The notes under the pieces are model-generated. The model was not told where the DNA came from. It ran no database searches and worked only from the letters and a program-made list of their open reading frames with translations. A program made the position numbers and the translations under genes. Shown here piece by piece: positions 37,206 to 48,779 of a DNA stretch of 64,000 nt. The stretch's first letter is position 1, and every line of letters begins with the position of its first letter. Source of the stretch: Emmonsiellopsis sp. PD_33 (Eukaryota; Ascomycota; Eurotiomycetes; Onygenales; Ajellomycetaceae); NCBI GenBank assembly GCA_032988165.1, contig JANTQF010000173.1, positions 1 to 64,000 on the forward strand, given 5' to 3'.

Positions 37206-38151
37206 ATGAAGGTATCTCCCGGAAATCCCCAATTACCACCTCAATCAGCTTGATCCAAACTAACGAACGCACCCAGATCCTAGAACCCCAATCCGCAACC
37301 CTCACAAACATCGAAGTGCTCGCGCATTTCACGCAGAACCCGCCGCGACGGCCACCGGCCCCGCCGTCCGGGTCGCGGGCGAGGACGTTTGTGCCTAGTC
37401 CGGATTTGAGGGATCATTGCACCGTTGTTAAGGAGGTGAGTTGTGTTTCTTTATTATGTGGTGGGGGGTCGAGGGGAAGCTAGCTGGGCTGAGCTGGAGC
37501 TGAGCTACGTGTGAATGGGATCGGGATTGGGAGTTGGGAGCTATGCTATGGAGGGCACAGTGCTCTGGGGAAAAAAGAAAAAAGAATGTAATAAGCCTAG
37601 CTAACCACCCGGTTACCCGTTCACAGTTCCATAACTACGTAACCCGCCTCTCCCCGCACCTCCTCGAATATCCAAGCTTCAACCCCCCCGACACAACCAC
37701 AACCACAATCACCACCACTTCCTCTCTCTCCACCCCCGAACCAACCCCACTCGACTCCGCCCTCCGCGAACTAATATCCGACCTGGCCCCCTACCAACTC
37801 ACGAAAGCAGAAGTGCTCATGATTATCAATCTGGGCGTCGGGCTCGATTCTCCAAATACCACAGCAGGGGAGGAGGGGGAGGAGGGGGAGGGGGTGAATG
37901 GTAATGCTAATGGCAACGGGGAGGACGTGGAGATGGGAGATGGCGGTGACGGTGACGGGGAGGAAGGGGCAGGTATTGATGAGGAAGCGGATTATGGCGC
38001 GCTGGCGTTGTTGGATACGGTTATTGAGGATCGCGAGGAGAGGTTGAGTGAGGAGGATGTTGGGGGGATTTTGAGGGTTGTTAGAGGGGCGTTGGGGAAG
38101 GGGAAGGGGAGGGGGAAGCGGGATCGTGGTGAGGGGGAGGAAGCTGGGTGA
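37206..38151 (+). CDS. rpc9: RNA polymerase III subunit C17 (Rpc9/Rpc17)
   Basis: Spliced model 37206..37211, 37277..37435, 37627..38151, giving 229 residues. The first exon is only ATGAAG; splicing yields MKILEPQSATLTNIEVLAHF, matching the conserved Rpc9 N-terminus (MK, then a short helix with LTNxEV). The HRDC-like C-terminal domain is split by a Gly/Glu/Asn-rich low-complexity insertion (about residues 135-175) before DYGALALLDTVIEDREERLSEEDV. The central part FHNYVTRLSPHLLEY and LAPYQLTKAEVLMIINL is diagnostic. Rpc9 pairs with Rpc8 to form the stalk of Pol III, which contacts initiation factor TFIIIB. It is longer than the yeast protein (about 160 residues) because of the insertions. The 191-nt second intron is longer than average. 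Confidence 0.87.
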
Positions 38152-39075
38152 TGGGTTGATATCTGATTGATATTGGGGTGGGAGGGAGTTTTATGGCGTT
38201 TGGATATATTGAAATTCCATTTGGGGGTTTTCTTGGGGTGTTTATTGTGAGCGTTCTTTTTTTTTTTTTTCTACTTGCTTTTGTTCGAACCGATTTTTAC
38301 ATAGATGCAGTTTCGATCGTTGGAACGAACGATACGCGAATATATTATCTCTGGGCGATTCAGATCCCTAGGAAATATTGCGTCGTTCCCCTTTCGTCCA
38401 AGAGATAGACAAACGAGGGTTTCCGGAATGTCTGTTAACCATCCCACTACGGTTGTCCATTATATAAAGCTTCCAGAGCTGATTAATACCCATGGCGATG
38501 AGCAATATCTCGATGCTGGATGCTTACAGAGGCAAGATAGTGTGTCTAACCATCTATGGATGAGAATATCACGAAGTCCTCTCCACCACCTCAACTTCCC
38601 TTTCACCATTCAATCCCCATCTTCCCACCACATCCATCTGCGCTGACTACCTTCACCTCTCCGTACGGATCACCTCCTATTCGATCACCCCCTACTCCGT
38701 CACTGTATTTCATCACCCCTATCCCATCACCAATGTATCTACCTATTCACACCAAAAGAACATATACCCTCGTCCTCCTGTTACAGCTATCAAGTGAAAA
38801 CAACCCCTCCGATTCATCATATGTTTCACCATATATTTCCATAACCACCCGCCTGCCATGATCCTGATCTTCCCTGCCACTTCTTTCTTTCTTTATCTTC
38901 CCTCTTTCTGCCCTGCCTAAGTGGAGCAGAGACCTCTGGACTTAACATATCTCACTACTAATACTACTTATTACGACATTGCCCACCATGCAAGGAGAAT
39001 CAAACGCCTCGCCATAAGCCGTACGGCTCTCTACAACCAATACCGAGCCCGCCAACTGGATCCATATTTCATACG
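38152..39075. other. Non-coding transition into the element island
   Basis: 3' flank of RPC9, then a pyrimidine-rich stretch (38580-38920) with no recognised gene. Short open frames here have low-complexity Pro/Ser-rich products. Confidence 0.5.
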
Positions 39076-39079
39076 ATAA

Positions 39080-39855
39080 CGATTGACATCGTTCTTGGCC
39101 TGCCAAGCAACTCACAAGGCCCAAATGCTGGCATGACAGTTACATGCCGATCATCAAAACGCACTACTTTCATACCTGGCTATGATAACTGGGACGCACC
39201 ACAGTAGGCAAAACAGCTGGTACGGTACCTCACTATCAGAGACTGGGGTATGCCGACAGCAATCATTTCGGATCGGGATCACAAGTTCTTGAGCGCCTTC
39301 TGGACTGAAATCTTTAGATCCCAAGGAGTCCACATGCTGTTTACTACGGCCTATCACCCCCAGTCGGATGGACAATCGGAACGCCCGAATCAAACATATG
39401 AGATAGCGTTACACTACAGCGTTGCTTGCCTACCTGATCCCACAAAATGGGATGACTTTGCATTATCTCTCCAAGCCTTGTTCAACTCATCCACGGCTTC
39501 TGCAATTGGGATGTCAGCTCATAAGTATATGTATGGAACTGAGCTACGCCGACCTCTACAGCTCGCGGAGTTAGCCTCGAAAACGATCGAGGTGAAAAGA
39601 CAAAACTGGCTTACCTTACCAGCCTTCCCGCTTCTTATTTGGTTCATGAAGGCTGACACGACACTACCACGACAAGGGCATACAACAAAATACGCAGAGT
39701 TCATACCGCTTAGGAAGAACAACCGGCACAGAAAATCTGGCGCCTCTCCGCTGAATGATCGATATCTCCGAATTCGACCCTGTATCTTTCTACAGTCTGC
39801 CAACCCGGAGATGGATTATCAGCTTCCATGTCCAGGGTACATATCAGAAATATAA
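39080..39855 (+). pseudogene. Ty3/gypsy retrotransposon integrase relic
   Basis: Translation from about 39082 gives TIDIVLGLPSNSQGPN, then, after an in-frame TAG at about 39208, KQLVRYLTIRDWGMPTAIIS and DRDHKFLSAFWTEIFRSQGV, then LFTTAYHPQSDGQSERPNQT. These are the catalytic-core motifs of gypsy-type integrase: the middle Asp in SDRD and the Glu in the QSDGQSER segment. Similarity fades after about 39590. No reverse transcriptase, protease, gag or LTR is seen nearby, so it is a fragment. It marks the left border of the element-rich island. Confidence 0.85.
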
Positions 39856-40130
39856 GTCATGGTACTATGGCCAAGTATTATGACTTTCATGAGTCTGATC
39901 CCCTCCCCACTCCGAAGGCCAAACTGGCGTAAGTATAGCAACCGATTCCTACTGGATGTTACTAATGGCGACTAGGAAGAAGAAAATATGCGAGTATCCT
40001 GTGGTAGGGCTGCGGCGCACAATTGGTGCCAACCATACCGTGCAGAAATGGCCAATCGCCGGCAAAGTCGCAAGTCAGCTCATCTGGTAGGGGATGGGCG
40101 CACCTGCAGTTGGGTGGCTGTCGAGCCATG

Positions 40131-40154
40131 GTACGGCGGTCTATACCGCCGTAC
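40131..40154. repeat. 10-bp perfect inverted repeat with 4-base loop
   Basis: GTACGGCGGT, loop CTAT, ACCGCCGTAC. It lies in the island 3' of the gypsy relic. It could be part of a lost element or a Zn2Cys6-type site; nothing else supports either. Confidence 0.8.
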
Positions 40155-40599
40155 GGAGTACATGGTGGTGATTGAGCTGCCGAGAAATCTCAATACCATG
40201 CTTCAGAGACTGAATACATATAGAACCTCCCGCAATGTACGGCCATGTGCCCCTACTGTAGTTACGCGCCGTTAGTTTCCCAGTTTCTATGGATTGCTCT
40301 TAGTACTTACCAGTTGCATATAGAAAAAATAACAACGGTCAGGCGGCGACAGTTCGCAAACATATTCGAACTCATCATATCGCGGTAGGTCCTGGTAGCG
40401 AGTGGGAGGGACTAGTACTAACTGAAGTTTAGAAGAGTGAAGAGTTTGGTGCAAGGCACTAGAGAAGCGATTTCGTATTAAGGGTTCTAAGGCCCTGCAG
40501 AAACTCCTGGGTACACTTCGACCAGAACCCCTTCGCATATCTTCCCCCATACACCCTTACTTGATAGAACTAACTACCTAGGTCCTTCTGCTTCAGAAA

Positions 40600-40869
40600 A
40601 TGGATTCAGAATTGGACAGCATCAAAGACAGCGACTATATCAACGTCCTTCAAGATATCAGAGATGTGGTCCATCGTGCAGATGCTACACCTGCACGAGC
40701 AAAACGAGGAGTCCGGAACAACCACGTCTCTGATCAGGAGAAAGCCAAAGGCAACTTTAAAGAGGACATGCGTCGCCTATTGACGAGGATACGCTTCGAC
40801 CCGGTGTATGGCAACATGGAACAGCGCCTGCGTTGGTCTAGCGGAATGTTTACTCAATCATCATATTGA
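40600..40869 (+). CDS. Short unidentified open frame, probably a remnant
   Basis: An 89-codon frame starting MDSELDSIKDSDYINVLQDI has a charged, helical composition and stays open past surrounding broken DNA. No family motif is recognised, and no exons could be joined convincingly on either side. It may be a piece of one of the island's elements. Confidence 0.25.
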   Translation: MDSELDSIKDSDYINVLQDIRDVVHRADATPARAKRGVRNNHVSDQEKAKGNFKEDMRRLLTRIRFDPVYGNMEQRLRWSSGMFTQSSY

Positions 40870-41879
40870 TGGCTGTTCAAAACGAGACAACGGCAAATCG
40901 GCATCACACCTGCAGCTCTCTCTTATATTGAGAAGGGCGTTCGTGCTGCGGTGCGGTGGAGAAACATATTTACCCAGCAGCAGAGATGACAATGCCTGAC
41001 AATATCCTCAAATGACCAATCTATGGCTACTTCTTTCTGGTTCTCCAGAATTTCCTCCCTTCAGATCAGGCTACTAGTAAGGTCTCCGACCACGCTCAAG
41101 CTTGACCTATCTGTCCTGTCTTTTGACTTGTGTCCAAGGGAAAAAAGACATTTAGTACTAGATACTATATTGTCTGTCTTGTGTTTTATATCCTATAACT
41201 AACTCCTATTTTTTTTTTGAGCTGATACATCCCTTAAAGATCGCAACTACTGCTTGCATCTCCTCACTGTCCTTCACCATTCCACACTGCATTCATGTCT
41301 GGATCCTTTAATCCACGCCCAGCGTGTCCAATCCCCATAAAAGGGGACGTCTCTGGTCGGATCAATGAAGTCCAGACCATGATTGGATTCCAACCACCGG
41401 TGAGGAACAGAAAACCAATATGCATGCTGCCATTGATCTATACAATGAAGGTATGCTTCCAGGGCTCTGAAGATTTATTATTCCCTTATTTTATTTTTCT
41501 AAATAGCTAACTAATGCTCCTTACCGCTTCAGGACATTTGTCCTGTCTTTCGAAAATGGACAGGAGTGATGGTTGGATTTAATCCGTCAACGAAGAATTG
41601 ATGCCATTACAACTGGACTCTTGACAGCTTAGTGAAAGAATGGATCCAATTATGAAAAAATTACTCAACTCTCGAACCGATCGAGGAATCTATTCGTTTC
41701 TTTTCGGAATCCGGTTCAAACTGTCCGCGATCGCGACCATGACAGTCGCCGGTTGCAAGGTGGTGGAGCTGGTGGCGGTCGCCGTTTGCAAGGGGGTGGA
41801 GCTGTTTTGGCCCATGCGGCAGGGCCCGGCGGAACCCCCGAGTTCCGTTGAGCAGCCGGCTGGGGCCGGGTTGGAGACG

Positions 41880-41960
41880 CGTTTGGCGCAGTTGAGGGGG
41901 GAGAGGAGGGGGGAGTTGAGGGTGGAGTTGGAGAGGGAGTTGAGGCAGTTGAGGACCGCA
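41880..41960 (+). repeat. G-rich GAG/GTTGAG minisatellite-like tract
   Basis: An imperfect purine-rich stretch made of GTTGAGG, GGAGTTG and GAGAGG units. Its opposite strand reads as a Pro/Ser-rich frame, which is a composition effect. Confidence 0.6.
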
Positions 41961-42349
41961 ACGCTGACGCCCGCGCTATGCGATATCAGAAATTGACGCT
42001 GTCATAGCCCTGCCCCATCTTCCGATCAAGGCAGGCTGAACTGCGAAATATACTATCATATCCATCAAAGCATTAGCTTACCGTTGCATTCCTCACGCTT
42101 CCGCTATCGATTATAGTTCGCCTAAATTGCTTTCTCCTACACTGAATCTAAACTATCCACGGGCTTCCCCTGAGCTTTGAACATAGCATCACAGCCTGCC
42201 GGACAAGTTCCAGCTGTACCAAGTCCACCAAACTATGTAAGTACTGTGCAGCTAACCCTGGCATTAAAGAGAACTGACAAATATGAAGTATTTGGACTTG
42301 CCTGTTATCAGGCAATTGTTCAATCAGATTACGCCGACATCATACGAGA

Positions 42350-42985
42350 CAGCAGTTGATGGACTCTGGACGTCAATTCTAAGCCTATACTTCCCTGTTT
42401 AGGAAGGCTACGCCATTCAGCCATACATTCGCGCAAAATTGAGAAATCCCTGATGAATACCCTCATTGACCGTATCGAGTATGCGATTATAGCAACCAGG
42501 GAGACCATGCAATCAGAACAAGCCCTGGCGCTTGATCCGGACACTCAGGGGTTGTTGATCATATTAAAAGCAGAGCTTCACGCGGTTAAACGACACTGTC
42601 AAATCCGGGGCTGGGATGGTCAGTTGCGGCCGGTACTTCCAAAGCCAAAGCCAGTGCCAAAGACTGACACTGCTGATAATGCCGACAAAAGAGAAGACGA
42701 CTCCCATGGAAAAGGAATACAATGGGCACTATTGGGACCCAAAGCTTCAAACAGCAAAGCATCAGATGGCTTTTTATGATCCTTTTAACCATTCTGCAGA
42801 TGACCTTGCTGTTAAACTCAATTGGTGTTGCCATGATGTGCTTCCCACTCATGTCAATGAAGATGAAGCTGTCCTTATGCAAGATCCAATGATAGTCTGT
42901 GTCCATGCAACTACAACTGACGATGACATATTTTTTCATGAGGCCCAAAAGAATGCTTCTGGGAACCCAAATACCCACCTGTGAC
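42350..42985 (+). pseudogene. Unknown repeated family, copy A
   Basis: A frame with GLWTSILSLYFPV, a stop, then EGYAIQPYIRAKLRNP leads, after a frameshift, into NTLIDRIEYAIIATRETMQS and ALDPDTQGLLIILKAELHAV, then KRHCQIRGWDGQLRP. The DPDTQGLLII block is shared with copy B near 46.0 kb, showing common descent. A second open frame (42616-42984) continues over the 3' part with DPFNHSADDLAVKLN but has no match in the other copies. No known domain was recognised; the first part is predicted helical. Confidence 0.6.
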
Positions 42986-43789
42986 GCAGTTGAGTTAACT
43001 AGGTCTGCCGGGGGCGAAATCGACCGCTTCCACAATCAACCCCACGTCTCCCTCTGGTTTTACCGACCTCCTAGAAGCAGTTTCTATCCTTGTTAATGTG
43101 CCCAAGAAATTCCGGGAGAACCCAAATGGCATTTCAGATAAATGAATGGGTCAAACAAATCGAATGTTCTCTGGCCTATTATTTGCCCTGAGCAAAATCA
43201 GCCCAAGTTCTATCACAACAGTCGACAGACCCTCCACTATCTTCGTTGCTACCATTGTGATCATAATACTCAGCTTTCCTTGGCTATCCTCACCCGCCCC
43301 CCCGCTGATGGTCCCCGGTACTTGGGCGTGTCCAGGGTGCGTGCAGAGCATGCAGCATGCAGCAGAGGGCTTAGATTGAACATGATGCCTACGATGCTAC
43401 CGCACTTGGTGGCAGGACTTGATAGGGTTACTGTGGGCATGGTTATGGACTTCCGTCGATTGGGGAGGGTGGATTGGCCACGCTGGAGTCAGGGCGACCT
43501 TATAAATCCTTCAGTATTGAAGGCTCGCGGGGTCTGGGTTTGACAGCCCCTGGGCTCTGTCTCCTGGCGTTGAGTCTACACTTCTCAGTAGTGCTGGTGA
43601 CCACATGACAACTTACTCGGCAAGGATGAGCCCGTGCCTATTTATGAAGAGACCAGGTGGAACATTAGGTGGTTATATCACGAATGAGGGTATAGTCACC
43701 AGATGAGAGAGCATTTCCTGGATAACTTGCTATGAACAAGGTTAGCACAATGAAGACTCAAGATCTATACTCATAGGGGCTCGAGTTCC

Positions 43790-44390
43790 GACGATCTGTC
43801 CCTGAATGAACTCCATGGACAAGCCTCAATTGACAGGATGATAACAGATCCACAAAAAGATCACAGGCCAACTGAACTACATCGAGCACTACAGAATGAA
43901 TACTTCCCGGCCGCTGACCACGTCTACAAATGGGCAAAAGATCAAGGTTTCCTAGCCAATTTGGAGGAAATCCGCTCGGAAGCATATCGAAGAGGATGGG
44001 ATCAACTAGGGGCTCATTTCGTCCAAGAAGACTATTAAACAACTTAGGTTTCAGGGAGCCGCTCCAGTAACTGGAGATCACCAGTTGCTCTGGACTTGTC
44101 AGTTCAATGCCTTCAACCCACCCCTGATCCATTTGAGGACAACACACCCAGAGTATCTGGATCCCGAGCCAATAGATTCGTTCCATAGGGCAGAGGAGTA
44201 TTCCTTCTGGAAAAATATGGTGCTAGAAGTCCTAGTGAAAACTGTCATCGAAATCGTGCATGAAGCAGTGGTGAAAGATTCGATGCAAGCCCTCCATGAG
44301 ACCTTAGAACTGAGCAGACAAGCAATCGAGGAGGCGATGGCAGAGCCAGTGAGTTATTCGCCCACACGTCAACGGAAAAGTGGCAGCTAA
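43790..44390 (+). pseudogene. Unidentified broken coding sequence
   Basis: Two frames in succession look protein-like: SSDDLSLNELHGQAS, then LHRALQNEYFPAADHVYKWA up to a stop at about 44038; and FNAFNPPLIHLRTTHPEYLD, then a helical stretch (VLEVLVKTVIEIVHEAVVKD) ending at 44390. They read as one coding sequence with a frameshift. No family is recognised. Confidence 0.4.
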
Positions 44391-44974
44391 ACTTTACGAA
44401 TTGCAAACCTCAGGAGGAGGAGAATTTCGTTGGGACGCAATTTTCTGAAAATTTCAAAAAGCATTTCTTCAATCCTCCCCTACCCTTATTACCGCGGGAA
44501 AACCACCGTTTCCTACCCCATAGTTCTGCTTCTAAAAAGGCCAGTGACACTCCACCAGGAAGTCCTCCACAAAAAACCCTATTTTTATCGGGGAGATTTA
44601 TGCATGGGTGGTGACACGCCGGCTGGGAAACGCGCACATCAGGTACGGGCGTGGGGGATAGACGCACTCTGGGAAATGGTGGATCAGGGCATCAAGCTTG
44701 AGGGCCATGTGCCAGTGTAGGGGAAAGGGAGCTCCAGTGATCCAGAATGTGGAGGCCCATATCACACTACGGGCAGCAAAGGGTAAAAAGTAAGTTACCC
44801 CCCATCCCGTATAGACTGATCCCCAAGCTTATTGTTCTTAAGGGACACACTTAATGATGATCTGGAGGCTTTTATTCAACCAATGAATAACCAACCCATC
44901 GTACAATAGTGTTTGTTTCATCAACCTCCTGCTTATTTGTGCCCTCTGACTTGGCCAACTCTCTCACAACAGTC

Positions 44975-45335
44975 TTAAAGGCATTCTGGCCCATGCATTG
45001 AAAAATGGTGGTACAATTTAATGGAACAAACCTGACCTACCTGCTATCTGTGGACGATATACCTGTGGTATTTAACTCCTACCAACTCAACCTTTCCCTG
45101 CCTCACAAATGACTAAGGCGCTGCAAGAAATGGCTGAGCTTGCTGGCATTAAAGCTCACCTTAAATCCCATCAGCTGTGCTATGGGGCAATTTGGGACAC
45201 TACCTACCTTCCTAATCCAATACCAGGTGTAGATACCAAATTGGCTGCATTGCAAGCAGGCCATAGCAGTCTGGCAAAGCATCATGATGTTACAAGAAAG
45301 TATATTGGACCACTTGAACATCCAGTATGGTAATG
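44975..45335 (+). pseudogene. Tyrosine-recombinase-like C-terminal remnant, copy 1
   Basis: After a broken segment with ILAHALKNGGTI, an open frame (45109-45333) reads EMAELAGIKAHLKSHQLCYG, AIWDTTYLPNP, then VDTKLAALQAGHSSLAKHHD and VTRKYIGPLE. It aligns with copy 2 near 49.1 kb: GHSLRLGAIRD corresponds to SHQLCYGAIWD, QFAGH to LQAGH, and YIGDL to YIGPL. The pattern HxLR, then GH about 35 residues on, then a Tyr about 15 further, matches box II and the nucleophile of tyrosine recombinases. In this copy the box II Arg is Cys (CGN to TGT) and another Arg is Trp, both explained by C-to-T change at CpG, so it is inactive. Confidence 0.6.
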
Positions 45336-45459
45336 TCTTCCTATTCACAATCATCTAAGTGGGTTGCCAGAGCTTCAAAGGGAACTAATAGAATATAGGT
45401 GTCTAGAGATGTGGGAGACTATCAGCAAGGCAAGCCTAAAGATCGCGTTGCGGTAGCTG

Positions 45460-46340
45460 TTGGGAAGTTGTCCTGTTGCAAATGGCATACATACGGTTCA
45501 TCTCCAAGGTGGGAAAACTTCCTCCCTAGGCCGTCTACCTGTAGCTGAGCTCAGAGACATGTGCCCTGGGGTAGATGATTTTTTGAAACGACCAACAATT
45601 GACAAATTCCATACAGCATCAACAGAGGAGGAAAAGATTGAGCTTTTCAACCCCCTGTACATCGACGAATGGTCATCGTGGATCCGGAGACCGCGGCCGT
45701 TGTGATCCCTAAGCTCTTGGTGATGACGTTGATTCGCCGGTCGCAACAGACGGATAAGGCGATTGCCAGACCGGTTGTTGGAGAGAAATATAAGAGACAC
45801 AACTCGGGCGTTTGTAATCCATCCGGGATGCCTATGAATGGATAGCGTCCCAGGATGACGAAGTGATTGTCGAATGCCTGCTACAGTTACAACGTCAACA
45901 GCAGCAATCGGTCAATCGTTCTGTGGTAACTCTCCTGGGAGCACTCAAATCAGCTCAGATCGCTATAATTGATGCCATCGCCAATCCTTCCTACCATACC
46001 CTAGACCCAGCCACTCAAGGCCTTCTGATTCTCGCAAATGCCGAGCTAGTCGCTGTCTTACGTCACTTTGAGATATAGGGGTTTGCTACGGCCAACAGTC
46101 CTAACGTTACAAGTTCCCCTAACATCCATCATGTCATTGATGATCGTTCAAACCAATACCACATGTACATGGCGCCCGGGGTCCTGGGGAGGAGGGAGGA
46201 TGCCCCTGTCCCACAGCAGCCAGTTCATTCCAATGAGGCCAACGAAGACGAAGAGTGGAAATCATCTCCTGGTCTTTTTTTTAGCCAGAGGTGCCACCAC
46301 TACTGATATGCGGCTTTCTGAAAATCCTGTTTAAAAACCC
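45460..46340 (+). pseudogene. Unknown repeated family, copy B
   Basis: Starts with a frame reading GRLPVAELRDMCPGVDDFLK and FHTASTEEEKIELFNPLYID. It then continues after frame breaks as AYEWIASQDDEVIVECLLQL and LDPATQGLLILANAELVAVL, then NIHHVIDDRSNQYHMYMAPG with VLGRREDAP. DPATQGLLIL matches copy A, and the IDDR, YHMY and LGRRED blocks match copy C. It directly follows recombinase remnant copy 1, so the two may have belonged to one element or one long protein. Confidence 0.6.
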
Positions 46341-47379
46341 CCAGGATGTTAGCGCCCTAAGCATAACATTTATCACAGCATGAATGTTATCCGGAATTAG
46401 CTGGTGCAACCACGCGACGATATGAGGCCAAATTTGTCAATATGACGGGAATCACTGGTTCAGGCACCGCCCACTGAAGAAGCCCCAGACTGGTCCTGGT
46501 CATTTATCATAGCATCGGTACCTGATAGGGATAGGGGTCAGCCTAATCTTCAATACTCAAACCTAAAACATACATGACCGTCAACGGAACTATATGGAGC
46601 TGAAGAAAGTTCACGCTCTGTTATGATGGCCCAGGAGGGAATGCATTGATTGCAGGTCGAGGATATGGCTTCGCCGATCAGGAGCTTAGCTGACTGATGG
46701 GTGACGTTTTTTGTGATCAAGCATGTTGATATCTATTCAGAACTGATTATGCACTGGTCATCAACTGGTCAAACTTGAATAAGTGCCAACAATTTGCGGA
46801 AGGATATCTGGAAACATAAGGACGGCGGTATTCTCCATTTTGGTTGAATTCTTTGCGTGTCATAAGGAAATGTCAGAAGCTAGAATGGGCTGCGACTCCT
46901 CGAATTGTACGCTGCTGACTATCATCAAGGGTTACCCCAGACGACAGCAACGAGCCATAAGAGCTAACCTAACCGTTTATATGGCTCCAAAGGTGGTCAG
47001 GCACACTGTAACCTGAGCGTCGGCTGACGGACGGTCGTCAAGCAGGATTCAGGGGGAGAATCAGAGCCGGTGTGGATCAATTTTTCGCCGGAGCTCGGCA
47101 CAAATTGGACTTGGAAGAGGAAATGCAAATCGATGTCAGTCTCGAAATCGAAATCGCAAGGCAAACACCCGATCTATCTTCCGCTCCCCATGGAAGACGC
47201 TGAATACTCTTATTTAAAATTGAGCTAAAAGTTAGATTTAGGCACCAATCTTTGAACGACATTTCCAGTTTCTCAAGCTGGATTTTAAGGAAAGTTTGTT
47301 GGCCTCAATCTCGAGTTTTCCGAATATCAACGTTAATGGTGTTATGTTCGGCCTGAGTGGCCCACCTTATTATTAACCT

Positions 47380-47597
47380 CAGCCCCAAACATCAACCACA
47401 CCATCGACGATCGAAACGGCGCTTATCACATGTACTTCCAACCTGGTATGCTGGGACGACGGGAGGACGGACCAGCTCATGAGGAGCAATCCGCTCAGGA
47501 CTCGTTTACTGATCCCAATGACATCGAGCGATCTGACAGAGACACCCCCGAAATGATTGAGCGAAACTTTGACAGCGAGTTCTATCATGAAGCATAA
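47380..47597 (+). pseudogene. Unknown repeated family, copy C (C-terminal end)
   Basis: An open frame reads PNINHTIDDRNGAYHMYFQP, GMLGRREDGPAHEEQSAQ and a charged end (DRDTPEMIERNFDSEFYHEA) before TAA at about 47595. It shares NI-H-IDDR, YHMY, PG-LGRRED with copy B. The upstream part is broken. The natural C-terminus of the family is probably preserved here. Confidence 0.6.
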
Positions 47598-48779
47598 TAC
47601 ACATGTCTCCACCATCACACTGATCCACAATTTCTAGTCTTTCAGTCTCCATTACCCATCCGGTTTTATGCCCAGTCTTTTATATTCCCCAACTTCTTGC
47701 ATTGCTTGTCATCCCGTTTGTTTATTGTGTTCCTTTCTATGTTATTGCTTCGAGGACGAACCAAGAGGCCAGGGGACAAGAAGAAGGCGCTGCCAAGCAG
47801 ACAGCAGTTTCTGCATTATCTTACCCCAGCATCATTACTTCCCAAAACCACCCGGTTCGTTTGTTTTTGTTTACTTTTAAAAACCAGAATGTTTTCTTCT
47901 CCTCTTTTAGTAACGCCACATCGCCACCTCGTCTCTTTTTTATTATGCTCGGCACATGACCTCGCCTAGCGCCTAGCCAGTATTTATCTTCGTGCGCCCC
48001 CGGGCCGCCCCCTTGATAGGATCATCTTTCTCCACCATACATCGCCTTCTCTGACAGCAGGCTTGCCGGGGGTTGTTATCATTATAAACACATCACCCGA
48101 GCCGCCTGAATCCGTTTCCATATCCCATCCAGACAGAGCCAGTATCTGAAATTGGGCATTGTTTGAGGTAACCACAGCCGTGATATACCAGGGCATTGAC
48201 ATGAAAAGAGAGAGTGGTTATGTATGGCGAATGATGCGAATGATGCGAATGATAACCAATATCGCGCCCACGAAGTTCCCTCCTCTCTACTGAACAAAGG
48301 GATTCAGGCTTTTTCCGTCGATCCCTAAGTCAATCCGGACCATGCATATGCTATGCTCACAGAAAGGGTTTCTATGAAAGCGAGTCCGATACCGCCTATA
48401 TATACCGGTCAGAAATCACTTACTATCTCCGGGTTTCCGATACTGCTTGAACCCACTCCGTCTGCGTCAAGGGGTAGCTTGGACATGGGTGAAGAGTCAA
48501 CAAACCTTTCCCGTCCTCCTTTCTTCCTTCCATTGTTCCCAGGTTTCGTCACAAATGATATTTGTGGGATGGAGGCGGAGCCACAGATAGATGCCTGAAA
48601 GAGAACGCAGAGTTCTTCCTTGAGCAAGCAATGAAGGACTTTTTATATCCTTTATGATATGTTTCTCTGTCTTCAATATTCGCGCTATGATTGCGATTGA
48701 CTATGGGAAGGGAGCCAAGGATACACGGAACGAGAAAGTTGTCAGGTATCTCCGGCCCCTTGGAACGTGTTGAAGCTAT

